This document shows positions 25,025-33,279 of a stretch of DNA of 64,000 nucleotides, in pieces. The DNA is taken from assembly GCA_910575705.1 (NCBI GenBank), contig CAJTFG010000001.1, forward strand, positions 1-64,000, in the 5' to 3' direction. Within the stretch, counting starts at the first letter, position 1. Each line of letters opens with the position of its first letter. The notes beneath the pieces are model-generated. The model searched no databases. It was not told where the DNA came from and saw nothing but the letters and a program-made list of their open reading frames with translations. The position numbers were made by a program, and so were the translations under genes. The DNA comes from Erysipelotrichales bacterium (GTDB taxonomy: Bacteria; Bacillota_I; Bacilli_A; Erysipelotrichales; Erysipelotrichaceae).

Positions 25025-25756
25025 ATGTTTATCTATGAGAAGAAATTGCAGTTTCCGGTGAATATCAGCAACCCGGATCCAAAACTGGCTAAAATCATCA
25101 TCACGCAGTTAGGCGGACCGGATGGCGAACTGGCTGCCAGTATGCGCTATCTGAATCAGCGCTACAGCATGCCTGTCCGGGAAGTCAAAGCCCTTTTAAC
25201 AGACATCGGTACAGAAGAATTATCTCATCTGGAGATCGTTTCCGCAATCATCTATCAGCTGACCAGAAACTTATGCATCGATGATATAAAAGAAGCCGGT
25301 TTTGACGAATACTTTGTGGATCACACTACCGGTATTTATACACAGGCTGCTTCCGGCAACGCCTTTACCGCTGCATATTTCCAGTCAAAAGGTGATCCGA
25401 TTACCGATCTGATGGAAGATATGGCAGCAGAGCAGAAAGCAAGAACGACATATGAAAACATCTTGCGTCTGACCGATGATCCGGACATATGCAAACCGAT
25501 TGAATTCCTGCGTGCTCGCGAGATCGTCCACTTCCAGCGTTTCGGCGAAGCGTTAAACCTCGTTCGCAAATGCTTGGACAAACAAAATTACTATCGTGCC
25601 AATCCTGCTTTCGACTGTCCGGAATGCTGCCAAAGAGGAACGCATTGCGGATGGGAAGAAGATCATGAGGAGTGTCATGAAGAATGTCATCATGACTGTG
25701 ACACACATGAACATGAATCCCATGACTGTAATGTTCACGATTGCGACTGCGACTAA
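25025..25756 (+). CDS. cotJC: CotJC, manganese-catalase-type spore coat protein with Cys/His-rich tail
   Basis: A 243-residue protein. Residues 1 to about 195 are a ferritin-like di-manganese catalase domain, with metal-ligand helices visible as GTEELSHLEIV and RAREIVHFQRFGE. CotJC is a structural inner-coat protein of spores and may break down peroxide. Beyond the normal end (about 190 residues) this version carries about 46 extra residues with 10 Cys and 9 His, plus many Asp and Glu, a composition suited to binding metal ions. The gene is the last of cotJABC; GGAGAGGA precedes it and a strong terminator follows. Confidence 0.92.
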   Translation: MFIYEKKLQFPVNISNPDPKLAKIIITQLGGPDGELAASMRYLNQRYSMPVREVKALLTDIGTEELSHLEIVSAIIYQLTRNLCIDDIKEAGFDEYFVDHTTGIYTQAASGNAFTAAYFQSKGDPITDLMEDMAAEQKARTTYENILRLTDDPDICKPIEFLRAREIVHFQRFGEALNLVRKCLDKQNYYRANPAFDCPECCQRGTHCGWEEDHEECHEECHHDCDTHEHESHDCNVHDCDCD

Positions 25757-25775
25757 TACTCTATAAGCCTATATA

Positions 25776-25806
25776 AAAGGGCCTGCATGCTCACAGGTCC
25801 TTTTTA
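25776..25806. terminator. Bidirectional terminator between cotJC and ald
   Basis: A nine-bp stem (AAGGGCCTG / CAGGTCCTT, one G-T pair) is followed by TTTTT on the plus strand and by TTTTA on the minus strand. It serves the converging cotJ operon and ald. Confidence 0.85.
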
Positions 25807-25824
25807 TCATACATACAGCAAGTC

Positions 25825-26934
25825 TTACCATAAAGCCGACGGATCACAATACTCCATCTGTAAAGCTTCCGCAACCGCCCGACAGGTCATCTTTCCCTTA
25901 TACGTATTCAGCCCCTTTAAGAATCCACAGTCTTCTTTCAAGGCATCTACACCTTTATCTGCCAGCTTCAAAATATATGGCAACGTTGCGTTATTCAAGG
26001 CCAGCGTACTTGTACGAGGGACTGCCCCCGGCATATTCGCTACAGAATAATGAAGTACACCATAACGTTCAAAATAAGGATCATCGTGCGTAGTAATATG
26101 ATCGCTCGTTTCGATACAACCACCCTGATCAATCGCCACATCCACGATCGCAGACCCTCGCTTCATCTCCTGTACCATATCTTTCGTTACGATCTTAGGA
26201 GCTTTCGCCCCAGGAACCAACACAGCACCGATCACCAGATCTGCCGTCTTTAATGCCTGACGCAAATTATATTCATTATTATATACCGTATGGATCCTGC
26301 CCCCGCTGATATCATCGATATAAGCCATACGATCGGCATTGATATCAAATACATGCACCTGTGCCCCAAGACCGGATGCAATTTTCGCAGCGTTAAAACC
26401 AACCATTCCTCCGCCGATCACGACAACCTCCGCCGGCATAACACCCGGTACTCCCCCTAGCAATACCCCACGTCCGCCATGAGAAGACTGCAGCATCGTA
26501 GCGCCAATCTGTACAGCCATCCTTCCGGCCACTTCGCTCATCGGTGTTAAAAGAGGAAGCGTATGATCTTTCTCTACCGTTTCATAGGCGATTGCCGTCG
26601 TTTTATGTTCCAACAGCGCCTCTGCAAACGGTCTGTCATTTGCGATATGCAAATATGTGAAGACAAGCTGATCTTCCCGCAGATAGGAATATTCTGATTC
26701 CTGATATTCCTTGACCTTGACAATCATATCCGCTTTGGCAAATACATCTTCCGCACGAGGAAGTATAGTCGCACCGACTTCCGTATACTCATGATCCTCA
26801 AAGTTGCTTCCCTTTCCTGCATTCGTTTCTACATATACCTCATGTCCTGCTTTCATCAGCGCATAGGCACTCGCAGGGGTCAGCGATACTCGATTTTCAT
26901 TATTCTTGATTTCTTTAGGTACCCCAATCCGCAT
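25825..26934 (-). CDS. ald: Alanine dehydrogenase
   Basis: About 369 residues, the full length of the NAD-dependent enzyme that interconverts L-alanine with pyruvate and ammonia. It has the MRIGVPKEIKNNENRVSLTPA start, the catalytic-region Lys in VKVKEYQ and His in YLHIAND, the NAD-binding VVIGGGMVGFNAAKIASGLG, and AIDQGGCIETS. Alanine use is linked to spore germination and outgrowth in Bacillus, which fits the cotJ neighbour only loosely. ATG 26934 is chosen for its 8-base spacing from AAGGAG. A near-consensus promoter precedes it. Confidence 0.95.
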   Translation of the reverse strand: MRIGVPKEIKNNENRVSLTPASAYALMKAGHEVYVETNAGKGSNFEDHEYTEVGATILPRAEDVFAKADMIVKVKEYQESEYSYLREDQLVFTYLHIANDRPFAEALLEHKTTAIAYETVEKDHTLPLLTPMSEVAGRMAVQIGATMLQSSHGGRGVLLGGVPGVMPAEVVVIGGGMVGFNAAKIASGLGAQVHVFDINADRMAYIDDISGGRIHTVYNNEYNLRQALKTADLVIGAVLVPGAKAPKIVTKDMVQEMKRGSAIVDVAIDQGGCIETSDHITTHDDPYFERYGVLHYSVANMPGAVPRTSTLALNNATLPYILKLADKGVDALKEDCGFLKGLNTYKGKMTCRAVAEALQMEYCDPSALW

Positions 26935-26955
26935 GTTCATCACTCCTTTTTTTGT

Positions 26956-26984
26956 ATTATACAGCTGCCTGCGTACATTGACAA
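26956..26984 (-). promoter_or_regulatory. SigA promoter of ald
   Basis: Minus strand TTGTCA (26984-26979), 17-base spacer, TATAAT (26961-26956), with the start codon about 22 bases beyond the -10. Confidence 0.8.
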
Positions 26985-27215
26985 TTTCTTTTTCATTTTA
27001 TTTTTCCGCAGATGAGCATCCTATAAAAAAATTATGCATTCTCATCATATTCGAAAACAAAAGCTTCCATAATAAAAATGAATGTTTACAGTGATCAACA
27101 TTTCTTTTTATATATATTTTTGCAATTATTACACACGCTTTAAAGGGGCTTTGCGAAATAATATCAAAACAGGATCAATAAAATTATGAAGAAAAGTTTT
27201 TATTCTTTTCCTTTT
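26985..27215. other. Intergenic stretch between ald and the LCP gene, nothing recognised
   Basis: AT-rich spacer between divergent genes. Apart from the ald promoter at its left and the LCP promoter at its right I see no ORF with a ribosome site, RNA gene or repeat. Confidence 0.5.
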
Positions 27216-27226
27216 TCGTTTATAAT
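27198..27226 (+). promoter_or_regulatory. Promoter of the LCP gene
   Basis: A consensus TATAAT at 27221-27226, with a weak TTTTAT 17 bases upstream. The start codon follows about 20 bases later behind GAGGTGATG. Confidence 0.5.
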
Positions 27227-27247
27227 AGTTACATATGAGGTGATGTT

Positions 27248-29152
27248 ATGCCAGATAATACAAATCAAAAAATCAATGAACTGCACCATGTGGATTCATC
27301 TGTATATCCAAATAAAAACAAAGAAAATAAACCGAAGAGACCGAAAAAAAAGAAATCAGCAAAAGAAATCATGATGATGCGAATATGGGATGTGATCCTG
27401 CTCGTCCTATTCTTGATCACCAGCTGTTTTCTGAGTTATGTGATCTATAAATTCCATATCATTCCCGATGCATGGCTCTACACCATGCTGGCTGTGATGA
27501 CTGTGTTCTTTCTCATCTTCACGGCAATCATATGCCTGAAATCGCCAAATTGGCTGATCTGGTGTAGCCGCGCTTTACTGGTCATCCTCTGCTGCGGTTT
27601 ATCTTATGGATGTGTTTTAGCCGCGAATGCATACAATACTTTAGAAGCTATCACTTCTCCGGAAACCACGACAACGATCAACATCTCTGTCGTTTCCTTA
27701 AATGACGGAGATATAAAAAAAATCGAGGACTTGAATGGTAAGAAAATAGGAATCCAGAATATTTCCGATGAGATGAATTCTGCATTTGCCCGCGAACAAC
27801 TGGAAAATGAGGAAGCGTTTGAAAATGCGGAATACGTAGAAGGTCAGGATTATACCGATCTCTATAAACAGCTAAAAGAAGGAAATATCGATGCGCTGAT
27901 TATCACAAATTCCTATATCAGCCTTTTGGAAAATACATATCCGGAAATTCAGGACGAGATACATATTGTAGCCGTTTACCAAAAGGAGCGCGAATCTGTA
28001 AGCAACGATACCGAAAAGGATATCCGTTATGATCCGTTTACCGTATTTATTTATGGTATGGAGGACATGGGGGATGTCAATGTGGACCAGCATAACGATG
28101 TGAATATGCTACTGTTTATCAATCCGCGAACCAATCAGATACAGATGGTCTCTTTCCCGCGCGATGCTTATGTTCCTAACCCCGCATTGGGATATGCTAA
28201 CGACAAACTGACGCATACGGGTATGAACGGTGTGCAAAATGCAGAATTGGCGATCGAGAATGTATTAGGAATCGAGATTGATTATTATGCGAAAGTAAAT
28301 TTTGCGTCTATGATCGAAATCGTCGATACGATCGGCGGCATAGAAGTAGATGTAGAGCTATCCTTTTGTGAACAGGATGAAAACCGAAGCTTCGGTGCTA
28401 ACGACATTATTTGCTTAGAACCGGGTGTTCAACACTTGAACGGCAAGCAGGCATTGGCGTATTCGCGCCACCGCAAGACGGAGGGATATGGTGATATCGG
28501 ACGTACACGTGCGCAGCAGCGCATCATCCAAGGTATTGTTAATAAACTACTGACGACAGAGGGGATCTCCAGTTTAAACAGCTTGATGAAAGTTGCGCAA
28601 ACAAAGGTTCTTACAAACATGCCGATGGAACAAGTGACAAAATTCATATCTTATGAATTAGATCGTATCCGCCCTTGGACGATGAACTCTATGACGATCG
28701 ATTCTTATGGAGATATGTTGATCACTGCCAGCTTTGGTTCATCTCTCGAACTAAGCTGTCAGGTGTTGGTTCGGGAAAGTGCTCAGGAGGCATTAAAGCG
28801 TTTATCGCAGCTGCAAAGTCAAATGAAAATGAATGAATTCCATTTTGATTTAGAAAATCTGGAATACGAAGTGCTGACATTACCGAATAACGGTGTGGTG
28901 TGGGCCGGATCCAATATAAGCAACTATAAAGCTTCTGTTCCGCAGGAAGAGCCAGATGATGAATCGGAAGCGCCGATACAGCCAGATGTCCCGACCGTCG
29001 ATGATCCTGTAGAAGAAAACCCGGATGGCAGCGGAAATGGAGATAATACCGAGAATCCGGGTGGCGGTGATTCGGAGAACAAAGATCCCGTACAGCCGGA
29101 TCCGCCGGTAACTCCTCCGACAGAAGGCGGAGATACAACAGTAACTCCTTAA
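27248..29152 (+). CDS. LytR-CpsA-Psr (LCP) family cell-wall glycopolymer ligase
   Basis: A 634-residue membrane protein. The order is: basic cytoplasmic N-terminus (1-45), three hydrophobic segments (about 46-130), an extracellular region (about 145-260) of unclear fold, then the LCP domain (about 270-490) with NMLLFINPRTNQIQMVSFPRDAYVP and the substrate-phosphate Arg cluster YSRHRKTEGYGDIGRTRAQQR. LCP enzymes move teichoic-acid-type polymers from lipid carrier to peptidoglycan. The last 90 residues or so are Pro/Glu/Asp/Gly-rich and look unstructured, reaching into the wall. The gene stands alone with its own promoter and terminator. Confidence 0.9.
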   Translation: MPDNTNQKINELHHVDSSVYPNKNKENKPKRPKKKKSAKEIMMMRIWDVILLVLFLITSCFLSYVIYKFHIIPDAWLYTMLAVMTVFFLIFTAIICLKSPNWLIWCSRALLVILCCGLSYGCVLAANAYNTLEAITSPETTTTINISVVSLNDGDIKKIEDLNGKKIGIQNISDEMNSAFAREQLENEEAFENAEYVEGQDYTDLYKQLKEGNIDALIITNSYISLLENTYPEIQDEIHIVAVYQKERESVSNDTEKDIRYDPFTVFIYGMEDMGDVNVDQHNDVNMLLFINPRTNQIQMVSFPRDAYVPNPALGYANDKLTHTGMNGVQNAELAIENVLGIEIDYYAKVNFASMIEIVDTIGGIEVDVELSFCEQDENRSFGANDIICLEPGVQHLNGKQALAYSRHRKTEGYGDIGRTRAQQRIIQGIVNKLLTTEGISSLNSLMKVAQTKVLTNMPMEQVTKFISYELDRIRPWTMNSMTIDSYGDMLITASFGSSLELSCQVLVRESAQEALKRLSQLQSQMKMNEFHFDLENLEYEVLTLPNNGVVWAGSNISNYKASVPQEEPDDESEAPIQPDVPTVDDPVEENPDGSGNGDNTENPGGGDSENKDPVQPDPPVTPPTEGGDTTVTP

Positions 29153-29183
29153 CTGCATCGCAAAATGTATAATGATTTTATAG

Positions 29184-29219
29184 AACGATATAGCTAATTA
29201 CTATATCGTTTTTTATTTT
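29184..29219 (+). terminator. Terminator of the LCP gene
   Basis: AACGATATAG/CTATATCGTT ten-bp stem followed by a TTTTTATTTT run. Confidence 0.9.
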
Positions 29220-29270
29220 GCGGGTCAGTTCCTCTTTAAGAAAAGAATTCTAAAATTACATGATTAATAC

Positions 29271-29299
29271 TTGTCAAACATTTGGAAACATGATATCAT
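29271..29299 (+). promoter_or_regulatory. SigA promoter of the Ser-Asp-Asp-Gly tRNA cluster
   Basis: TTGTCA, 17-base spacer, TATCAT; the first tRNA starts about 30 bases after the -10. Confidence 0.75.
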
Positions 29300-29328
29300 A
29301 TACAGGCATTCGATAAATGGTCATAAGT

Positions 29329-29419
29329 GGAGTAGTACTCAAGCGGCTGAAGAGGTGCCCCTGCTAAGGGTATAGGTCGGGAAACTGGCGCGAGAGTTCA
29401 AATCTCTCCTACTCCGCCA
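29329..29419 (+). tRNA. tRNA-Ser (GCT)
   Basis: Class II cloverleaf with long variable arm, anticodon loop CTGCTAA, encoded CCA. Confidence 0.95.
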
Positions 29420-29435
29420 TTTATTTTAAAACCAA

Positions 29436-29511
29436 GGTCCAGTGGTGTAGTGGTTAACATGCCTCCCTGTCACGGAGGAGATCGTGGGTTCGAGTCCCAT
29501 CTGGACCGCCA
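29436..29511 (+). tRNA. tRNA-Asp (GTC), copy 1
   Basis: Acceptor GGTCCAG/CTGGACC, anticodon loop CTGTCAC, encoded CCA. Identical to the next gene. Confidence 0.96.
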
Positions 29512-29530
29512 TTAAAATTTAATATACGTT

Positions 29531-29606
29531 GGTCCAGTGGTGTAGTGGTTAACATGCCTCCCTGTCACGGAGGAGATCGTGGGTTCGAGTCCCATCTGGA
29601 CCGCCA
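29531..29606 (+). tRNA. tRNA-Asp (GTC), copy 2
   Basis: Base-for-base identical to the copy 95 bases upstream, with a 19-base spacer between them. It looks like a recent tandem duplication. Confidence 0.96.
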
Positions 29607-29616
29607 TCAAGATCAT

Positions 29617-29690
29617 GCAGATGTAGTTCAATGGTAGAACACAGCCTTGCCAAGGCTGATACGGGGGTTCAATTCCCCTCATCTGCTCCA
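29617..29690 (+). tRNA. tRNA-Gly (GCC)
   Basis: Acceptor GCAGATG/CATCTGC, anticodon loop TTGCCAA, encoded CCA. Last of the cluster, and the border of an AT-rich island. Confidence 0.95.
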
Positions 29691-29700
29691 TATGTCAAAA

Positions 29701-29726
29701 ACTCCCTTAAGTAGGGAGCTTTTTTA
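29701..29726 (+). terminator. Terminator of the tRNA cluster
   Basis: CTCCCT/AGGGAG stem followed by CTTTTTT. Confidence 0.85.
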
Positions 29727-29925
29727 ATTTATAGAAATAATTTGGTGTAAAAATCAAATAGAATAAAAATATGCATTATCAATGGTAGTGTCAAACGTAT
29801 CAACAATACTAATTTAAACTACCTAGAACCACATAAAATCATTATAAACAATACTACTTTTCTATCATTTAATTACTCTACTGATGTTTATATAGGTAAT
29901 TAAAAAAGTAATTGGTGTTTCTAAT

Positions 29926-30060
29926 ATGAATTTAACCCTATTTATAATTTGTAGTATTAGCATTATTGTTTATCTTATATCTTGGTACATAACACAGAAA
30001 AAAATTAAAAACTTTAATGAGAAGATTATTTCTATAAAAGTATTATTTCTAAAATGTTAA
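29926..30060 (+). CDS. Possible small single-pass membrane protein (44 residues)
   Basis: An AT-rich frame: residues 3-23 form one hydrophobic segment (LTLFIICSISIIVYLISW), followed by a Lys-rich tail. There is no good ribosome site (only GGTG about 9 bases upstream), but a convincing terminator follows 20 bases later. It could be a real accessory gene, a toxin-like peptide or chance. No family is recognised. Confidence 0.35.
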   Translation: MNLTLFIICSISIIVYLISWYITQKKIKNFNEKIISIKVLFLKC

Positions 30061-30081
30061 AAGTTCTATAAATATTTAAAT

Positions 30082-30117
30082 GGCGCTACTAAATTTAAGT
30101 AGTGCTATTTTTGTTTT
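30082..30117 (+). terminator. Terminator in the AT-rich island
   Basis: GGCGCTACT pairs with AGTAGTGCT (two G-T pairs), followed by ATTTTTGTTTT. Confidence 0.75.
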
Positions 30118-30184
30118 GCAAGAAAGAGTTTAGTAGATCGATATTTGAAAAAAGATATAAAATATAGTAGTATAATATATACCA

Positions 30185-30406
30185 TTGAAAGAGGTGTTAG
30201 AAATAAGCAAATATGAGCCATTATGGAGATATTTAAAGGAAAACAAGAAAGACAGTTATAAATTATCTTATGAAGAAATTAAAAATATTTTAGGATTTGA
30301 TATAGACCATTCCTTTTTGACTTACAAAAAGGAATCTAAAGAATATGGATATGAAGTAGCTAAAATATCAATGAAAGAAAAGGCAGTAATGTTCAATAAG
30401 ATATAA
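30185..30406 (+). CDS. Small conserved-type hypothetical protein
   Basis: Up to 73 residues. The pattern EPLWRYLKENKKDSYKLSYE ... IDHSFL ... YGYEVAKISMKEK resembles short hypothetical proteins common in clostridia (about 65 residues, xEPLWxYL...L(S/T)xEEI...). Their function is unknown. The start is uncertain: the frame opens with TTG at 30185. The ribosome-like AGAGGTG at 30190-30196 overlaps it and would place translation at an ATA codon near 30203, so the natural start may have been lost. It is much richer in AT than the core genes to the left. Confidence 0.55.
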   Translation: MKEVLEISKYEPLWRYLKENKKDSYKLSYEEIKNILGFDIDHSFLTYKKESKEYGYEVAKISMKEKAVMFNKI

Positions 30407-30440
30407 CTAAAAAATTACAATATGAAAGTGAGATGACAAC

Positions 30441-30608
30441 ATGAATAATGAAGTTAAAAAAATTATTGAGAAGTTTAAAGAAGTAAAAAATATATTAAAA
30501 GATTTTTCTACGAAAGATGAAGCAATAGAATATCTTGTTAACGAAACAAAACTATCAAAAGAAGAATGTTCTGTTTCGTATGATATTATTATGAAAATTG
30601 AAGATTAA
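30441..30608 (+). CDS. Small charged hypothetical protein (55 residues)
   Basis: A Lys/Glu-rich, probably helical protein (EVKKIIEKFKEVKNILKDF ... DEAIEYLVNETKLSKEECS). It lies 35 bases after the preceding small gene on the same strand, with a weak GTGAGATGA upstream of the ATG. A terminator follows within 40 bases, so the two could form an operon. No family is recognised; translation is plausible but not certain. Confidence 0.45.
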   Translation: MNNEVKKIIEKFKEVKNILKDFSTKDEAIEYLVNETKLSKEECSVSYDIIMKIED

Positions 30609-30644
30609 ATTACAATTTATACGAAAGATTGTCACTTCAAAACT

Positions 30645-30677
30645 TAAAGTTCTCTTTCTAAAAAGGAGGACTTTTTT
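30645..30677 (+). terminator. Terminator after the small gene pair
   Basis: AAAGTTCTC pairs with GAGGACTTT around an 11-base loop, followed by TTT. The loop and right arm contain AAGGAGG, which also looks like a ribosome site for the next frame. Confidence 0.6.
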
Positions 30678-30963
30678 GATATTAGAATTTAAAACTATGG
30701 AAACATTAAAAACAAACACTTTAATTTTGAAGATTATTAAGGAGTACATTTACAAAGTTAAGAAAGGTGCTATAAAACATTTATTACATACTAATTTACA
30801 AATTATAGAACCTGCTGAATATCTAATTACATATCCTACTATTCTTACCATACTAGAATATAAAGTTAATGAAATATCGAAATAAGAATTAGAAATCAAG
30901 AAAGCTGACTATGATGTTTTATCAATTTTGAAAAATAAAATGATTGATTTTGTTTTTGGATAA
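30676..30963 (+). pseudogene. Interrupted AT-rich reading frame
   Basis: A frame starting at TTG 30676 behind AAGGAGG runs 69 codons to a TAA at 30883. It then continues open in the same frame for 25 more codons (ELEIKKADYDVLSILKNKMIDFVFG) to a second TAA. The two parts read as one protein split by a single nonsense codon. The family is not recognised. It lies in a decayed accessory region. Confidence 0.45.
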
Positions 30964-30984
30964 GCAAACTGAAGAAATAAATTT

Positions 30985-31016
30985 AAAAAGTCTCATAATT
31001 AAATGAGACTTTTTAT
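30985..31016. terminator. Bidirectional terminator
   Basis: AAAAAGTCTCAT pairs with ATGAGACTTTTT, giving A/T arms on both sides. It lies between the interrupted frame (plus) and the KTR remnant (minus). Confidence 0.8.
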
Positions 31017-31165
31017 TTATAACTTTAACCCTTTTAACATCTATCAAATTTTCATTTTTACATTTAGGACAATAAACAGGAAAATTTATAATGATTGTAT
31101 CTTCATGGATTTTTCCTCTTGTCTTATTATTACATATTGGATACTTTATCCATTCAAGTTCTTTT
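31010..31165 (-). pseudogene. Remnant of a cysteine-rich KTR-domain protein
   Basis: Minus-strand reading gives EWIKYPICNNKTRGKIHEDT followed by NFPVYCPKCKNENLIDVKR. This matches the small Cys_rich_KTR family often found in Tn916-, Tn1549- and tet-type conjugative elements (usual pattern W(I/V)xCPxCxxKTRxKIRxDT...NFPLYCPKC). The first Cys of the CPxC pair is Tyr here, no start codon exists before an in-frame stop upstream, and the end runs into a terminator. It therefore looks like a dead fragment marking an old mobile element. Confidence 0.6.
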
Positions 31166-31194
31166 CTATATTTTTTCTAATAAATCAACATTTT

Positions 31195-32151
31195 TTAATA
31201 CCAATCATGTTTCTCATTACGGTCTAGCTGATTTATTTTTTCCATTTCCTCATCTGACAATTCAAAATGATATATTTCGGTATTTTCCTTTATATGATCT
31301 GGGTTACTAGAGCCGGGTATTACAACAACACCTTTTTGAAGATTCCATCTTAAAATCACTTGTGCTGCTGATACTCTATGATTGCTTGCTATATCCACAA
31401 TAGTTTTATCATTTAATAATTCCTTTGTATACCCTCTACCTCCAAAAGGATACCATCCTTGAACTACTATCCCCAAACTTTTAATATATGGTATAACATC
31501 ATTTTCTTGATAATATGGATGAATTTCATTTTGTACTAATGCAGGAGTAATTGAAACTTGTGGTAAAAATTCTTCTAATTCTTTAATGTACCAATTAGAT
31601 AATCCTATTGAACGAATTTTGCCTTGTTCAACATATTTTTCCATTGCTTTATATGCTTTAACATCATTTGTTCCCGGATGATGAAGTAACATCATATCAA
31701 TATAATCTACACCTAATTTTTCAAAAGCCATTTCTATTGCTTCTTCTGGATTATCAAATTGATTAGGATAAATCTTTGTTATTATAAATATTTCTTCTCT
31801 AGGAACATTTGAATCTTTTATTGCTCGACCAATTTCTTCTTCATTTGAATACATATAAGCCGTATCAATAAGTCTTACACCAGAATTTAAAGCACTTGTA
31901 ATAGAATTATATGCTGTATCTCCTGTTAAACTATAAGTTCCAATTCCATTTAAAGGCATTTCATATCCACTATTTAACTTGACCGTTCCTGTTTCAAAAT
32001 TAAATTTATAATCATGTGATTTATTTTGTAATTTTTCAATTATATCCTTATCCACAATTTTTCCCTCCTCACTGTACCCCATTATAAAGCATATACCAAC
32101 ACCGAGCGCTAATAATAAAACTATACTAACAGTTAAATATCGTCTTTTCAT
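31195..32151 (-). CDS. Membrane-anchored aldo/keto reductase
   Basis: A 318-residue protein. Residues about 6-25 form a hydrophobic anchor or uncleaved signal (YLTVSIVLLLALGVGICFI), then an aldo/keto reductase TIM barrel starts near residue 55. The catalytic set is visible: Asp96, Tyr101, Lys126, and His157 in LLHHPG. The NADPH end is IPGSSNPDHIKEN. Most reductases of this family are cytosolic; an N-terminal anchor is less common, and its orientation is unclear. The start is one base from the stop of the upstream hydrolase, so they are co-transcribed. AT-rich composition differs from the core genes. Confidence 0.88.
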   Translation of the reverse strand: MKRRYLTVSIVLLLALGVGICFIMGYSEEGKIVDKDIIEKLQNKSHDYKFNFETGTVKLNSGYEMPLNGIGTYSLTGDTAYNSITSALNSGVRLIDTAYMYSNEEEIGRAIKDSNVPREEIFIITKIYPNQFDNPEEAIEMAFEKLGVDYIDMMLLHHPGTNDVKAYKAMEKYVEQGKIRSIGLSNWYIKELEEFLPQVSITPALVQNEIHPYYQENDVIPYIKSLGIVVQGWYPFGGRGYTKELLNDKTIVDIASNHRVSAAQVILRWNLQKGVVVIPGSSNPDHIKENTEIYHFELSDEEMEKINQLDRNEKHDWY

Positions 32152-32152
32152 A

Positions 32153-33139
32153 TTACATATTATCTTTTATGAATTTTTCCATTTTATCAAAAGGTATAAC
32201 ATCTAAGTTATCGTATAAGTCTGTATGAACAGCCCCAGGTATAATCATTAATTCTTTATTATCAGTATATTTACTTTCTTCAATCATATCTTCATAAGCT
32301 TCTTTACTAAAATAACAAGAATGTGCTTTATCACCGTGAATCATTAATACTGCATTTCTTATTTCTTTAGAGAATGTATGTTGTGGTGTATTAATAAATG
32401 ATAATGCTGATGTCATATTCCATCCACCATTAGAATTCAAACTTCTTTCGTGATATGCTCTTCCTTTATAGTATTCACTATAATCTTTTACAAAGAATGG
32501 AGAATCTTCAGGAACAGGTAATTCTGCACATCCACCACCTAATTGGTATTCACTATTTTTATAATCTTCAATTCTTTGCTTATTTAACCTTATCTTTAAT
32601 TTATATAATGAATCTTCAGTATTGGCATTAAAATATCCATCATGATTGACTTTACTCATATCATACATTGTCGAGCATATTGTGGCTTTAATTCTTGTAT
32701 CAATACTAGCAGCATTTAAAGCAATACCTCCCCAACCACAAATTCCTATTATACTAATTTTTTCTGTATCTACATTATTAAGAGTATATAAATAATCTAT
32801 TGATGCTTGAAAATCTTCAGTATTGATATCAGGAGATGCAACATACCTTGGGCTACCGCTTGATTCTCCTGTAAAAGATGGGTCAAACGCGATTGTTAAG
32901 AAACCTCTTTCAGCCATTTTCATTGCATACAAACCACTACATTGTTCTTTAACTGCTCCAAATGGTCCACAAACTGATATTGCCGGTAATTTCCCTTCAT
33001 AATTTTTCGGTTCATATTGATCTGCTACTAATGTAAATCCAAATCTTGTATGAAATGTTATCTTTTTGTGATTAACCTTATCACTTAATTTGAATGTTTT
33101 ATCCCATTCAGTTACTAAATTTAATTTTTCTTCTTTCAT
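32153..33139 (-). CDS. Alpha/beta hydrolase with Cys nucleophile (dienelactone-hydrolase/YcjY type)
   Basis: About 328 residues. The nucleophile elbow reads GICGWGG, with Cys134 in place of the usual Ser, as in dienelactone hydrolases and related YcjY-type proteins. A candidate Asp is in LMIHGDKAHS and His in GAVHTDLYD near the end, completing the triad. The substrate is unknown. ATG 33139 is preferred because AGAGGA lies 7 bases ahead of it; the frame is open for 22 more codons without a ribosome site. It is the first gene of a two-gene unit with the reductase, divergent from a LysR regulator that probably controls both. Confidence 0.85.
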   Translation of the reverse strand: MKEEKLNLVTEWDKTFKLSDKVNHKKITFHTRFGFTLVADQYEPKNYEGKLPAISVCGPFGAVKEQCSGLYAMKMAERGFLTIAFDPSFTGESSGSPRYVASPDINTEDFQASIDYLYTLNNVDTEKISIIGICGWGGIALNAASIDTRIKATICSTMYDMSKVNHDGYFNANTEDSLYKLKIRLNKQRIEDYKNSEYQLGGGCAELPVPEDSPFFVKDYSEYYKGRAYHERSLNSNGGWNMTSALSFINTPQHTFSKEIRNAVLMIHGDKAHSCYFSKEAYEDMIEESKYTDNKELMIIPGAVHTDLYDNLDVIPFDKMEKFIKDNM

Positions 33140-33265
33140 ATTTTTTCCTCTTTCCTCTATAAAACTATTTATAGTTTTCTTGTTTTTTATTTGTAACAAT
33201 TGCAATTTTTTCTTTTCAACATTAATTTATTTCAAAAATAAAGAAATAGCAAATACTTATATTAA

Positions 33266-33277
33266 ATATCATGATAT
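33266..33277. promoter_or_regulatory. Perfect 12-bp palindrome in the LysR divergent promoter
   Basis: ATATCATGATAT is its own reverse complement. It sits between the divergent start sites, just upstream of the LysR gene's -35, a normal place for a LysR operator. Confidence 0.45.
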
Positions 33278-33279
33278 GC

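Noticed and set aside
26050-26253. Plus-strand frame inside ald
   Set aside because: Shadow of the conserved alanine dehydrogenase.
29617-29690. tRNA-Gly 3' end as a proven attachment site
   Set aside because: No second copy of the tRNA end was found at the right side of the AT-rich island, so integration there remains a guess.
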